A stretch of 64,000 nucleotides of DNA from Pseudomonas sp. CAN1 (GTDB lineage: Bacteria > Pseudomonadota > Gammaproteobacteria > Pseudomonadales > Pseudomonadaceae), in NCBI RefSeq assembly GCF_030462585.1, contig NZ_JASMRU010000002.1, forward strand, positions 186,001-250,000, read 5' to 3'. The notes under the pieces were generated by a model. It saw nothing but the letters and a program-made list of their open reading frames with translations. It did not search any database and had not been told where the DNA came from. Positions 38,407-49,487 of the stretch are shown in pieces. Both the position numbers and the translations under genes were made by a program. How positions within the stretch are numbered: position 1 is the stretch's first letter; each line of letters starts with the position of its first letter.

Positions 38407-39801
38407 ATGAACGACATCACCGTCCCCGAGCAATACGACCTGCAGACCGCTTCCCTCAAGGTGCCGCCGCACTCGATCGAAGCCGAACAGGCAGTGCTGG
38501 GCGGGCTGATGCTCGACAACAACGCGTGGGAACGTGTGTCGGACGCCGTGTCCGACGGCGACTTCTATCGCCATGACCATCGCCTGATCTTCCGCGCCGT
38601 CTACAAGCTCGCCGAAGCCAACCAGCCGATCGACGTGGTAACCCTGTCCGAGATGCTCGAACGCGAAGGCCAGCTGTCCCAGGTGGGCGGCCTGGCGTAC
38701 CTCGCGGAGCTGGCGAAGAACACGCCCTCGGTGGCCAACATCAAGGCGTACGCCGGCATCATTCGCGAGCGCGCCACGCTGCGGCAGCTGATCGGCATCA
38801 GCAGCGACATCGCCGACAGCGCCTTCAACCCGGAAGGGCGCAGCGCCAACGAAGTGCTCGACGAAGCCGAGCGGAAGATTTTCGAGATCGCCGAGGCGCG
38901 GCCCAAGACCGGCGGCCCGGTGGGGATCGGCGACATCCTGGTGAAGACCATCGACCGCATCGACCACCTGTTCAACACATCCGAGGCGCTGACCGGTATT
39001 TCCACCGGCTTCACCGACCTCGACGAGAAGACCAGTGGCCTGCAGCCGTCCGACCTGATCATCGTTGCCGGCCGCCCGTCCATGGGCAAGACCACCTTCG
39101 CCATGAACCTGGTGGAGAACGCCCTGATGCGCAGCGACAAGGCGATCCTGGTGTACTCCCTGGAGATGCCCTCCGATTCCATCGTGATGCGTATGCTTGC
39201 CTCCCTGGGCCGCATCGACCAGACCAAGGTGCGTACCGGCAAGCTGGACGACGAGGATTGGCCGCGCCTGACCTCGGCGGTGAACCTGCTCAGCGACCGC
39301 AAGCTGTTCATCGACGACACCGCCGGCATCTCGCCCTCGGAAATGCGCGCGCGCACCCGCCGCCTGGCCCGCGAGCACGGCGAAGTCGGCCTGATCATGG
39401 TCGACTACCTGCAGCTGATGCAGATTCCCGGCTCCTCCGGCGACAACCGGACCAACGAGATTTCCGAGATCTCGCGCTCGCTCAAGGCCCTGGCGAAGGA
39501 ATTCAACTGCCCGGTGGTGGCGCTCTCCCAGCTCAACCGCTCGCTGGAACAGCGCCCCAACAAGCGCCCGGTGAACTCCGACTTGCGCGAATCCGGAGCG
39601 ATCGAGCAGGACGCCGACGTGATCATGTTCGTCTACCGCGACGAGGTGTATCACCCGGAGACCGAGTTCAAGGGCGTTGCCGAGATCATCCTCGGCAAGC
39701 AGCGTAACGGCCCCATCGGCACCGTGCGCGTGGCCTTCCTCGGCCGCTACAGCCGCTTCGAGAACCTCGCGCCCGGCATGTACAACTTCGAAGACGAGTA
39801 A
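38407..39801 (+). CDS. dnaB: replicative DNA helicase DnaB
   Basis: Hexameric 5'-3' helicase of the replication fork. The 464-residue protein has the N-terminal DnaG-interacting domain (about 15-120), a linker and a RecA-like domain. The Walker A is GRPSMGKTT with K228; Walker B is the MVDYLQLM block; DnaB motif SQLNRSLE is present. No intein is present. The gene starts 41 bases after the upstream terminator. Confidence 0.97.
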   Translation: MNDITVPEQYDLQTASLKVPPHSIEAEQAVLGGLMLDNNAWERVSDAVSDGDFYRHDHRLIFRAVYKLAEANQPIDVVTLSEMLEREGQLSQVGGLAYLAELAKNTPSVANIKAYAGIIRERATLRQLIGISSDIADSAFNPEGRSANEVLDEAERKIFEIAEARPKTGGPVGIGDILVKTIDRIDHLFNTSEALTGISTGFTDLDEKTSGLQPSDLIIVAGRPSMGKTTFAMNLVENALMRSDKAILVYSLEMPSDSIVMRMLASLGRIDQTKVRTGKLDDEDWPRLTSAVNLLSDRKLFIDDTAGISPSEMRARTRRLAREHGEVGLIMVDYLQLMQIPGSSGDNRTNEISEISRSLKALAKEFNCPVVALSQLNRSLEQRPNKRPVNSDLRESGAIEQDADVIMFVYRDEVYHPETEFKGVAEIILGKQRNGPIGTVRVAFLGRYSRFENLAPGMYNFEDE

Positions 39802-39826
39802 CGATGCCGCATTCCGCGTGATCGAT

Positions 39827-39852
39827 GGGCGCCGTAATATAGGCGCCCGTTT
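39827..39852 (+). terminator. possible terminator/attenuator between dnaB and alr
   Basis: A 7-base-pair stem GGGCGCC/GGCGCCC with an AT-rich 8-base loop and a GTTTTC tail. The loop also holds a TAATAT that could serve as a -10 for alr, so the assignment is open. Confidence 0.4.
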
Positions 39853-39869
39853 TCATTGCAGAGGCCGCC

Positions 39870-40946
39870 ATGCGCCCGCTCGTCGCCCACGTCGATCTAG
39901 CCGCCATTCGCCACAACTATGCCGTCGCCAAGCGCTGCGCGCCGGGCCGCGAGGCCTTTGCGGTGGTCAAGGCGAATGCGTATGGGCACGGCGCGCGGGA
40001 GGTGGTCAGCTGCCTGCACGACGAGGCTGACGGTTTCGCGGTGGCCTGTCTTGAGGAAGCCGCAGAAGTTCGTGCCCTGCATGCAGGCGCGCGCATCCTG
40101 CTGCTGGAGGGCTGCTTCGAGCCGACGGAATACCTGATTGCCGCCCAGTTGCGCCTGGACGTGGCCGTGCAGGGCCCGGAGCAGGCGCAGGCGCTGCTGG
40201 CCGCACAGCTGCCCAGCGCGCTGAACGTGTGGATGAAGCTGGACACTGGCATGCACCGCCTGGGCTTCTCGCCCGAAGCGCTGCGCGACTGGCATGCGCG
40301 CCTGCGCCAGGCGCCGCAGGTGGCCGAGCTGAACCTGATGAGCCACTTCGCCAATGCCGACCTGCGCGGCGACGAGCTGACCGAGGACCAGGTGGCCTGC
40401 TTCCTCAGCGTGCTCGACCTGGACTTCGACCTGCGCTCGCTGGCCAACTCCGCTGCCGTGCTGACCATTCCGGCCGCGCACATGGACTGGATTCGCCCGG
40501 GCATCATGCTCTACGGCGCCACGCCGTTCGCCGACATCGGCGCCGCCGAGCTGGGCCTGCGCCCGGCGATGAGCCTGGAAGCGCAGTTGATCGCCGTGCG
40601 TGAGGTGGCAGTCGGGGATAGCGTGGGTTACGGCGCGACCTGGGTCGCCGAGCGCCCGTCGCGTATCGGCACCGTCAGCTGCGGTTATGCCGATGGCTAT
40701 CCGCGCCACGCGCGGAGCGGCACGCCGGTGCTGGTGGGTGGCCAGCGCGTGCAACTGGCCGGGCGGGTATCCATGGACATGCTGGCGGTCGATCTGACCG
40801 ACCTGCCGGGCGCCGCCGTGGGTGAGCACGTCGAGCTGTGGGGCGCCAACCTGCCGGTGGACGAGGTGGCGGCCCACGCCGGGACTATCGGCTACGAGCT
40901 GCTGACCAAGGTCACCGCCCGCGTTCCGCGCCGCTATCGCAGCTGA
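39870..40946 (+). CDS. alr: alanine racemase, biosynthetic (Alr)
   Basis: PLP enzyme that interconverts L- and D-alanine for peptidoglycan. The 358-residue protein has the PLP lysine K34 in VVKANAYGHG and the catalytic Tyr near residue 253 in VGYGATW. The protein lacks a signal peptide, unlike the periplasmic broad-specificity racemases. Its stop abuts the stop of the convergent GGDEF gene with no gap. Confidence 0.95.
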   Translation: MRPLVAHVDLAAIRHNYAVAKRCAPGREAFAVVKANAYGHGAREVVSCLHDEADGFAVACLEEAAEVRALHAGARILLLEGCFEPTEYLIAAQLRLDVAVQGPEQAQALLAAQLPSALNVWMKLDTGMHRLGFSPEALRDWHARLRQAPQVAELNLMSHFANADLRGDELTEDQVACFLSVLDLDFDLRSLANSAAVLTIPAAHMDWIRPGIMLYGATPFADIGAAELGLRPAMSLEAQLIAVREVAVGDSVGYGATWVAERPSRIGTVSCGYADGYPRHARSGTPVLVGGQRVQLAGRVSMDMLAVDLTDLPGAAVGEHVELWGANLPVDEVAAHAGTIGYELLTKVTARVPRRYRS

Positions 40947-42842
40947 TCAGAGGCGTTCTTCGCTGTTTTCCAGCCGTTCGTTTTCCAGCCGTTCGTTTTC
41001 CAACCAGAGATCGCTGGTCTCGCCGCCGCCTTCGCTGGCGATGGCAAAGCTGGCGCGGCCGTTGCCCTTCACTTCGTAGAGCGCCTGGTCGGCAGCCTTG
41101 TAGAGCTTGCTGAACTGCATCGCGTGGCTGGGGTAGATGGCCACGCCGATGCTCGGCGTCACGCGCAGTTCCAGGGCCTCGAACTTCACGGGCCGCGACA
41201 GCTCGTTGAGGATGCGGCAGGCGATTTCCTTGGCGTGGCCCTCGGCGTCGGGGCCGGCAATCAGCGCAGCGAATTCGTCACCGCCCAGGCGCGCCACGCA
41301 GTCGCTGCCGCGCACGCACTGGCGCAGGCGGTTGCCGACGTTCTGCAGCATGAAGTCGCCGGCGTCGTGGCCGTGGCTGTCGTTGATCGGCTTGAAGTGG
41401 TCGAGGTCGATCAGCATCAGCGCCAGGGTCTCGCCGTGTTGCTGGGCGTGGGCCAGGGCGACTTCCGCGTGTTCCACCAGGTAGCGGCGATTCGGCAGGC
41501 CGGTCAGCGTGTCGTAGTGCGCGGCGTGCTTGAGCTGGACTTCGCGCTCGCGCAGCAGCTGGTTGCTCTCGGTCAGTTCGGCGGTGCGCTCGGCCACCGC
41601 GCGGGCCAGGTCCTGCTGGGCGCTGTCGAGCAGGGTCAGGCGCGCGCTCTTTTCGCGGTCGGCCTGCTCCAGCGCCTGGGCGCGTTCGCGCTTGAGGCCC
41701 TGGATGCGCGAGGTGAGGGCGAAGGAGAACAGCACCGACTCCATGGCCACGGCGATGGGGAAGATGTAGGAGGTCATCGGCGAGGGCTGCACCACGCCCA
41801 TGGCGCGCATCACCGAGATGCTCACGCTGGTCAGCACCAGGCCGAAGCCGAGCATGTAGAGGAAGGCCGGGAACGAGCCCTGGCGCCAGCGCACCACGGC
41901 GCCGCCGAGGGCTGCCGGCACGCCGATCAGGGTGATCACCACCAGCATCCAGCCGGCTATGCCGCGCATCTGCAGGGCGCCGAGGGCGATGGTCAGAAGG
42001 TACAGGCCGCAGTTCAGGTTGAGCAGCCAGTGCGACCAGCGCACGTGGCGGCGGGTCTGCAGCAGGGTGATGGTGAAGCGGTGCACGCACAGGCCCCAGA
42101 GCGAGGGCAGGGTGATGCGGTCGAGCCACCAGGGCACTGGGTGATCGGGCCAGAAGTATTCGAAGCCGTGGCCGCTCATCCCCAGGCTGAACAGCAGGGC
42201 GCTGGCGGTGGTCAGCACGTACCAGAAGTACGCCGGGTCGCGCAGGGTCAGCAGGATGAACAGGTTGTACAGCAGCAGCGCTGCGATCAGCCCGTAGATG
42301 AAGCCGAGGAACAGGTTGGTGTCGGCGCGGTGGTCCTGCAGGTCGTTGAGCGACCAGATGCGCAGCGGGAAGGAGTTGCCGGCCGGGTCGGCGGCGCGCA
42401 TGTACAGGCGCAGCGGGCCGCTGCCTTCGGGCAGGTGGAACACCGGCTTGCGGTAGTCCCGGTCGCGGCCTTCGGCGAACGGCACCACTTCGCCGGAGCG
42501 AATCTCGCGGTAGTTGCCGTGGGCATCGGGCAGGTAGAGGCGCAGGTCCTGCTGGTTGACCGCGTCCACTTCCAGCCACCAGCCGCCCTGTGGCGTGCTG
42601 CGGCGCTCCAGGTCCAGGCGCAGCCACCAGCCGTGCGGGCTCTGGCCGACGCTGGTGCGGCCGTTGGCCGGGACGAAGTCCGCGCTGCCGCGCACGGCGT
42701 CGAGCGTCAGCGGCGCGTCGCGCTCTTCGAGCAGTTCGATATGGTCGTTGAGCCAGGCGCCGCTGGCCTTTTCGTCGAGGTCGAAGGCGAGCGCCGTCTG
42801 GCAGACCAGCAGGCTGAGCAATAACAGGAAGGCACGGCGCAC
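40947..42842 (-). CDS. nicD: NicD-like membrane diguanylate cyclase (7TMR-DISM + GGDEF)
   Basis: A 631-residue protein with a signal peptide (about 1-19), a periplasmic 7TMR-DISM extracellular domain (about 25-170), seven membrane segments (about 180-385), a coiled coil (about 390-450) and a GGDEF domain (about 455-605). The active site GGDEF is intact near residue 518, with an RGSD inhibitory site (RxxD) five residues before it, so it should make c-di-GMP with product feedback. In P. aeruginosa the homologue next to alr, NicD, responds to nutrients in biofilm dispersal. The C-terminal tail has tandem repeats of LENER. It is convergent with alr. Confidence 0.88.
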   Translation of the reverse strand: MRRAFLLLLSLLVCQTALAFDLDEKASGAWLNDHIELLEERDAPLTLDAVRGSADFVPANGRTSVGQSPHGWWLRLDLERRSTPQGGWWLEVDAVNQQDLRLYLPDAHGNYREIRSGEVVPFAEGRDRDYRKPVFHLPEGSGPLRLYMRAADPAGNSFPLRIWSLNDLQDHRADTNLFLGFIYGLIAALLLYNLFILLTLRDPAYFWYVLTTASALLFSLGMSGHGFEYFWPDHPVPWWLDRITLPSLWGLCVHRFTITLLQTRRHVRWSHWLLNLNCGLYLLTIALGALQMRGIAGWMLVVITLIGVPAALGGAVVRWRQGSFPAFLYMLGFGLVLTSVSISVMRAMGVVQPSPMTSYIFPIAVAMESVLFSFALTSRIQGLKRERAQALEQADREKSARLTLLDSAQQDLARAVAERTAELTESNQLLREREVQLKHAAHYDTLTGLPNRRYLVEHAEVALAHAQQHGETLALMLIDLDHFKPINDSHGHDAGDFMLQNVGNRLRQCVRGSDCVARLGGDEFAALIAGPDAEGHAKEIACRILNELSRPVKFEALELRVTPSIGVAIYPSHAMQFSKLYKAADQALYEVKGNGRASFAIASEGGGETSDLWLENERLENERLENSEERL

Positions 42843-42979
42843 GACAGGGACTCCCAGGCCTGGGAGGGATTGCCAGGCGTACTGCGGATAGTGGCTGGAG
42901 TATAGCCAGATGATGGCACTTGCAATCTACCCTGCGCTGGCTAAATCTGAGTTCACTGGTCGGATTTGTACACTTTTTG

Positions 42980-42988
42980 TGCTATATT
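42980..42988 (+). promoter_or_regulatory. candidate extended -10 promoter of ygiQ
   Basis: TGC followed by TATATT forms an extended -10, about 54 bases before the ygiQ ATG. No good -35 is seen. Confidence 0.4.
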
Positions 42989-43041
42989 CCGCGCCCGCGT
43001 TTTTCCGCGAAAACCCATTAGAGATACCCCTGGTGCCCGTG

Positions 43042-45291
<2,250 letters not shown>

Positions 45292-45315
45292 TCCGTCTGC
45301 TGCGTGCTGTGAAAG

Positions 45316-45347
45316 AAGGCGTGCCCGCTAAGCGGTCACGCCTTTTT
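45316..45347 (+). terminator. terminator of ygiQ overlapping the hemerythrin stop
   Basis: Stem AAGGCGTG/CACGCCTT with a 13-base interior and a T-run on the plus strand. It overlaps the last codons of the convergent hemerythrin gene, and the same hairpin may end that transcript too. Confidence 0.75.
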
Positions 45348-45738
45348 GCTGGAAGAAGCTCACGTAGGCCTTGTCCACCTTGAGTATGTGGTGGATCAGC
45401 CAGGCCTTGAGCAACTCCAGCGCCTCCACCGAGACCACCTCGCCATCCTCGTGGCGGTACAGCAGGTCGATGATCTGCCGGTTGAAGCGATCGTGCTCGG
45501 CCCGGTGCGCTTCCTCCTCCGGGTAGCCCAGGCGCTGGAACAGCACCTCCTCGACGATGAAGTGATTCATCGTGTACTCCACCAGCTGCTCCAGCAGCTC
45601 GCCGATGGGCGGACCCTGATCCTCCCGGCCCTGCAGGCGGTCGTACAGCGCGTTGGTGAGGTCGACCAGCCAGCGGTGCTGCTCATCGATCCGCGCGATT
45701 CCAATCACGAACTCGTCGTTCCAGGGCATGAAGCTCAT
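45328..45738 (-). CDS. bacteriohemerythrin
   Basis: A four-helix-bundle oxygen- or NO-binding diiron protein of 136 residues. All expected ligands are visible: H21, H59, E63, H78, H82, H117 and D122, in the pattern H...HxxxE...HxxxH...HxxxxD. No membrane or signalling domain is fused, so it should be a soluble single-domain form. Possible roles are O2 storage or sensing; none is shown. It is convergent with ygiQ and divergent from the lipoprotein pair. Confidence 0.92.
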   Translation of the reverse strand: MSFMPWNDEFVIGIARIDEQHRWLVDLTNALYDRLQGREDQGPPIGELLEQLVEYTMNHFIVEEVLFQRLGYPEEEAHRAEHDRFNRQIIDLLYRHEDGEVVSVEALELLKAWLIHHILKVDKAYVSFFQQKGVTA

Positions 45739-45916
45739 CCGTGCACTCCTTGGGTTTGGATGCGCAGATCATCCCGATCCGCCACCGTGCGGCAGTGACG
45801 TCAATCAATCAAAGTGCGATGTATCTGAAGGGCTGGCGTGGCGCGGGATGTAGGAGTATTCTCGGCATTAGTTGGTACGATAGTTCCATATCATAAGAAC
45901 AAGACCGGAGCCCGCC

Positions 45917-47164
45917 ATGCGTCTCGCCACCCTCTCGCTCATCGCTCTTTCCGTTGCCCTGGCCGCCTGCGGCGAAGGCGACAAGCCCACCGCCGCCGTC
46001 AGCAGCGACTTCCAGAAAGACCTGCAGGCCCGCCTGATCAAGGCCAAGGCCGGCGATGTCATCGACATTCCCGCTGGCACCTACCACCTGGACCGCAGCC
46101 TGAGCCTGAAAGTGGACGGCGTGACCATCCGCGGCGCCGGGATGGACAAGACCATCCTCAGCTTCAAGAACCAGAAGGCCGGCGCCGAAGGGCTGTTCGT
46201 CGACGCCTCCGATTTCACCCTGGAAAACCTCGCCATCGAGGACACCAAGGGCGACGGCCTGAAGGTCATCGGTGGCAAGAACATCGTCATCCGCAATATC
46301 CGCACCGAGTGGACCAATGGCGCCTCCACCGAGAACGGCGGCTACGGCATCTACCCGGTACAGACCGAGAACACCCTGCTCGAAGGCAACGTCGCCATTG
46401 GCGCCTCGGACTCGGGCATCTACGTCGGCCAGTCGCGCAACGTCGTGGTGCGCAACAACCGCGCCGAGCGCAACGTCGCCGGCATCGAGATCGAGAACAC
46501 CATCGGCGCCGACGTCTACAACAACGTCGCCACCGACAACACCGGCGGCATCCTCGTCTTCAACATGCCCAACCTGCAGCAGCCGGGGCGTGGCACCCGC
46601 GTCTTCGACAATGACGTGCAGAACAACAACCACGACAACTTCGGCCACAAGGGCACTCCGGTGGCCAGCGTGCCGGCGGGCTCGGGCGTGGTGGTGAACT
46701 CCAACGACGACGTGGAAATCTTCAACAACAAGATCGGCAACCACAAGACCGCCAACGTCATCATCAGCAGCTACTTCAGCACCAACTACTCGGAGAAGGC
46801 CACCCAGCCGAACTTCGACCCCTATCCCGAAGGCATCTTCATCCACGGCAACACCTTCGGCCCCGGCGGCGACAGCCCGGACCACCTGGAGCTGAAGGCC
46901 CTCAAGGTCGCCAAGTTCGGCCTCACCGGGCGCCTGCCGGACATCCTCTGGGACGGCTACTTCAACGAGAAGAAACTGGTCGACGGCAAGCTGCCCGAAG
47001 CCCTGGCCATCTGCATCGACAACGGCAATGCCGGCATCGTCAACGTCGACGGTCCCCACGGCTACAAGAACATCAGCACCGACATGACGTCGCACCAGTG
47101 CAAGCTCCAGCCGCTGCCGAAGATCGAACAGGCCGGTCTCGGCGAGAAGGGCAATAAAGCATGA
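45917..47164 (+). CDS. parallel beta-helix repeat lipoprotein (TIGR03805-type)
   Basis: A 415-residue predicted lipoprotein. A signal peptide ends in the lipobox LAAC with C18 as the lipidated residue. The mature part starts with a PbH1 N-cap that includes IDIPAGTYHL, followed by a right-handed parallel beta-helix of about ten turns with repeated N/D-rich turns such as NNVATDNTGG. This fold is common in polysaccharide lyases and surface proteins; no catalytic residues can be assigned. It overlaps the downstream diheme gene by ATGA. From family knowledge the two types occur as neighbours in many bacteria; their joint role is unknown. Confidence 0.85.
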   Translation: MRLATLSLIALSVALAACGEGDKPTAAVSSDFQKDLQARLIKAKAGDVIDIPAGTYHLDRSLSLKVDGVTIRGAGMDKTILSFKNQKAGAEGLFVDASDFTLENLAIEDTKGDGLKVIGGKNIVIRNIRTEWTNGASTENGGYGIYPVQTENTLLEGNVAIGASDSGIYVGQSRNVVVRNNRAERNVAGIEIENTIGADVYNNVATDNTGGILVFNMPNLQQPGRGTRVFDNDVQNNNHDNFGHKGTPVASVPAGSGVVVNSNDDVEIFNNKIGNHKTANVIISSYFSTNYSEKATQPNFDPYPEGIFIHGNTFGPGGDSPDHLELKALKVAKFGLTGRLPDILWDGYFNEKKLVDGKLPEALAICIDNGNAGIVNVDGPHGYKNISTDMTSHQCKLQPLPKIEQAGLGEKGNKA

Positions 47165-48285
47165 TGAAACCCGCTTCGTTCCTGTTGTCGCTCGCCCTGG
47201 CCGCCGTTCTGGCCGGGTGCGGGCAGGAGAGCAAGCCGCGTTACCAGCCCGAAGGCGACGACTACCCGGAAAAACTCAGCGGCTGGGGCATGCTGCACCT
47301 GGCGGGCGGCCACCTGACGCCGGCCGCCGAGGTGCTGCCCTACGACCTCAACACCCCGCTGTTCACCGACTATGCGCACAAGCTGCGCACCGTGTGGATG
47401 CCCGACGGGCAGTCGGCGCAGTACGCCGAGGACCGTTTCGACTACCCCGTCGGCACGGTGCTGACCAAGACCTTCTATTACCCGAAGGATGCCCAGGGCA
47501 ACCTGCTGCAGAACAGCCAGGACGACCGTGATCCCAAGGCCGGGCTCGACATGGCCAGGGTGCACCTGGTGGAAACCCGTGTGCTGGTGCGGCAGAAGGA
47601 CGGCTGGGCGGCGCTGCCCTACGTGTGGAATGCCGAGCAGAGCGAGGCGACCCTGGAGCTCGCCGGCGACAGCCCGGCGCTGGAGCTCACGGCGGCGGAC
47701 GGCAAGAAGACCGCCTTCACCTACATGGTCCCGGATGCCAACCAGTGCTCTGAATGCCACGCCGAGCAGAAGGGTGGCGGCATCGCCCCGCTGGGCCCCA
47801 AGGCGCGGCACCTGAACAAGGACTTCGCCTACGAGGGTGGCAGCGAGAACCAGCTGCAGCACTGGCAGGCGCGCGGCTTCCTCACGGGCCTGCCGGAGCT
47901 GGCGCAGGTGCCGCAGAATGCCCTGTGGGGCCATCCGCGTGCTGGTGAAAGCCTGGAGAAACAGGCGCGCAGCTACCTCGACGCCAACTGCTCGCACTGC
48001 CACAACCCCAAGGGCGCGGCGCGCACCTCGGGTCTCTACCTCGACCCGCACACACCGGTCTCCATCGCCTACGGCATCTGCAAACCGCCGGTGGCGGCGG
48101 GCGGCGGCACCGGCGGGCGGCTTGAAGATATCCACCCCGGCAGCCCGGACAAGTCCGTGCTCACCTACCGCGTCGGCAGCGATAAGCCGGGCGACATGAT
48201 GCCCGAACTGGGCCGCGCACTGGTCCACCACGAAGGCCTGGAAATGCTCGACCGCTGGATCGCCTCGCTGCCCGGCGACTGCTGA
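47161..48285 (+). CDS. diheme c-type cytochrome lipoprotein (TIGR03806/SO2930-like)
   Basis: A 374-residue predicted lipoprotein (lipobox LAGC, C20) with two heme-c sites, CSECH at 196-200 and CSHCH at 277-281. A Met-containing segment, GDMMPELGR, near residue 346 could give an axial ligand to the second heme. The N-terminal half (about 40-185) is beta-rich and family-specific, not a standard cytochrome fold. It overlaps the preceding beta-helix gene by ATGA, so translation is coupled. The electron partner and substrate are unknown. Confidence 0.85.
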   Translation: MMKPASFLLSLALAAVLAGCGQESKPRYQPEGDDYPEKLSGWGMLHLAGGHLTPAAEVLPYDLNTPLFTDYAHKLRTVWMPDGQSAQYAEDRFDYPVGTVLTKTFYYPKDAQGNLLQNSQDDRDPKAGLDMARVHLVETRVLVRQKDGWAALPYVWNAEQSEATLELAGDSPALELTAADGKKTAFTYMVPDANQCSECHAEQKGGGIAPLGPKARHLNKDFAYEGGSENQLQHWQARGFLTGLPELAQVPQNALWGHPRAGESLEKQARSYLDANCSHCHNPKGAARTSGLYLDPHTPVSIAYGICKPPVAAGGGTGGRLEDIHPGSPDKSVLTYRVGSDKPGDMMPELGRALVHHEGLEMLDRWIASLPGDC

Positions 48286-48394
48286 TGGAAACGCCCCGGA
48301 GCCCGCCAGGGCTCTGGGCTGCGTGCTGCACCGAGCAAACGGCCAGGGGCGTGCTAGCGTTCATCTGGTCCCTTTCCCTCGCAGGTGCGCATCC

Positions 48395-49246
48395 ATGGAC
48401 GATACAAACATCATCAATGTGGGTACGGAGAAGTTCAACGCACTGTGGGCGACGGTTTCGCAGTACGCGCTCGCTTTCGGTGTGAAGATCCTCGTAGCCA
48501 TCCTCTTCTGGGTCCTCGGCCGCTGGCTGATCACCTTCGCCGTCGGCCTGGTCGAGAAGGCCCTGGCCCGACAGAGCGTCGATCCGACGGTGCTGCGCTA
48601 CGTCGGCTCGTTCATCACGGTCACCCTGAACATCCTTCTGGTCGTCGGCATCCTCGGCTACTTCGGCGTGCAGACCACCAGCCTCGCCGCGCTGATCGCC
48701 GCCATCGGCCTGGCCATCGGCATGGCCTGGTCCGGCCTGCTGGCCAACCTCGCTGCCGGCGGCTTCATCATCGTCCTGCGGCCGTTCAAGGTCGGTGACT
48801 TCGTTTCAGCCGGTGGGGTGACCGGCACCGTCAAGGAGATCGGCCTGTTCGCCACCGCCATCAACACCCCGGACAACGTCCTGACCCTGGTGGGCAACAA
48901 CAAGATCTTCAGCGACACCATCCAGAACTTCACCCACAACCCCTACCGCCGTGTCGAGCTCAAGGCCCAGCTGTCCGGCGCCGCCGACTGGCAGGCCGCC
49001 GCCGCCGTGCTCAAGCAGCGCATCGCGGCGATCTCCAACGTGCTGAGCGACCCGCCGGTGGACGTGGAAATTCTCGAGTTCAACCTCGTCGGCCCGGTGC
49101 TCGCAGTGCGCCCGTACTGCCACAACGACGCCTACTGGCAGGTCTACTTCGATACCAACCGCACCATCAAGGAAGCCCTGGGCACCGACTTCCCGGCACC
49201 GATGCCGGCGCAGACGGTGATCGTGCAGCAGTCGGGCAACGGTTGA
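48395..49246 (+). CDS. mscS: small-conductance mechanosensitive channel MscS
   Basis: Inner-membrane channel that opens under hypo-osmotic tension. The 283-residue protein has three membrane helices (about 20-45, 65-85 and 90-125); the pore helix TM3 has the Gly/Ala-rich pattern LAIGMAWSGLLANLAAG. The cytoplasmic vestibule and C-terminal alpha/beta domain follow. Length matches E. coli MscS (286). The ATG at 48395 is preferred to one 72 bases upstream because it gives the family N-terminus. A terminator follows. Confidence 0.94.
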   Translation: MDDTNIINVGTEKFNALWATVSQYALAFGVKILVAILFWVLGRWLITFAVGLVEKALARQSVDPTVLRYVGSFITVTLNILLVVGILGYFGVQTTSLAALIAAIGLAIGMAWSGLLANLAAGGFIIVLRPFKVGDFVSAGGVTGTVKEIGLFATAINTPDNVLTLVGNNKIFSDTIQNFTHNPYRRVELKAQLSGAADWQAAAAVLKQRIAAISNVLSDPPVDVEILEFNLVGPVLAVRPYCHNDAYWQVYFDTNRTIKEALGTDFPAPMPAQTVIVQQSGNG

Positions 49247-49263
49247 GAGTTCCGCGCTCAAGC

Positions 49264-49295
49264 AGAGGCCACCTTGAGGTGGCCTCTTGTTTTTC
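49264..49295 (+). terminator. terminator of mscS
   Basis: An 11-base-pair stem AGAGGCCACCT/AGGTGGCCTCT with a TG loop and a TGTTTTT tail, 17 bases after the stop. Confidence 0.9.
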
Positions 49296-49487
49296 TGCTG
49301 TAGCGTGATGGGTGGTCAACTGCTGGAGACCAGTGGCTTTCCGTCGTGAAAGCCTTCCGCCGCCTGCTTCCAATCACTCCCCGTGGACGGAATTTTCCCC
49401 GCGACTCGCAGAACCGGGCTGGCTGACCGCTACTGGAATTGCCTCGCACTCTAGAGGCCGGGTTCACTCTCCGGCGAGGTGCGGTAC

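Noticed and set aside
42910-43041. Upstream start for ygiQ at 42910
   Set aside because: The extension covers the candidate -10 promoter and is not conserved in the YgiQ family; the ATG at 43042 gives the expected N-terminus.
49400-49480. Sigma-54 promoter for the pil operon
   Set aside because: A GG...GC pair is present near 49435, but the spacing is 9 rather than 10 and the flanks do not fit TGGCAC-N5-TTGC.
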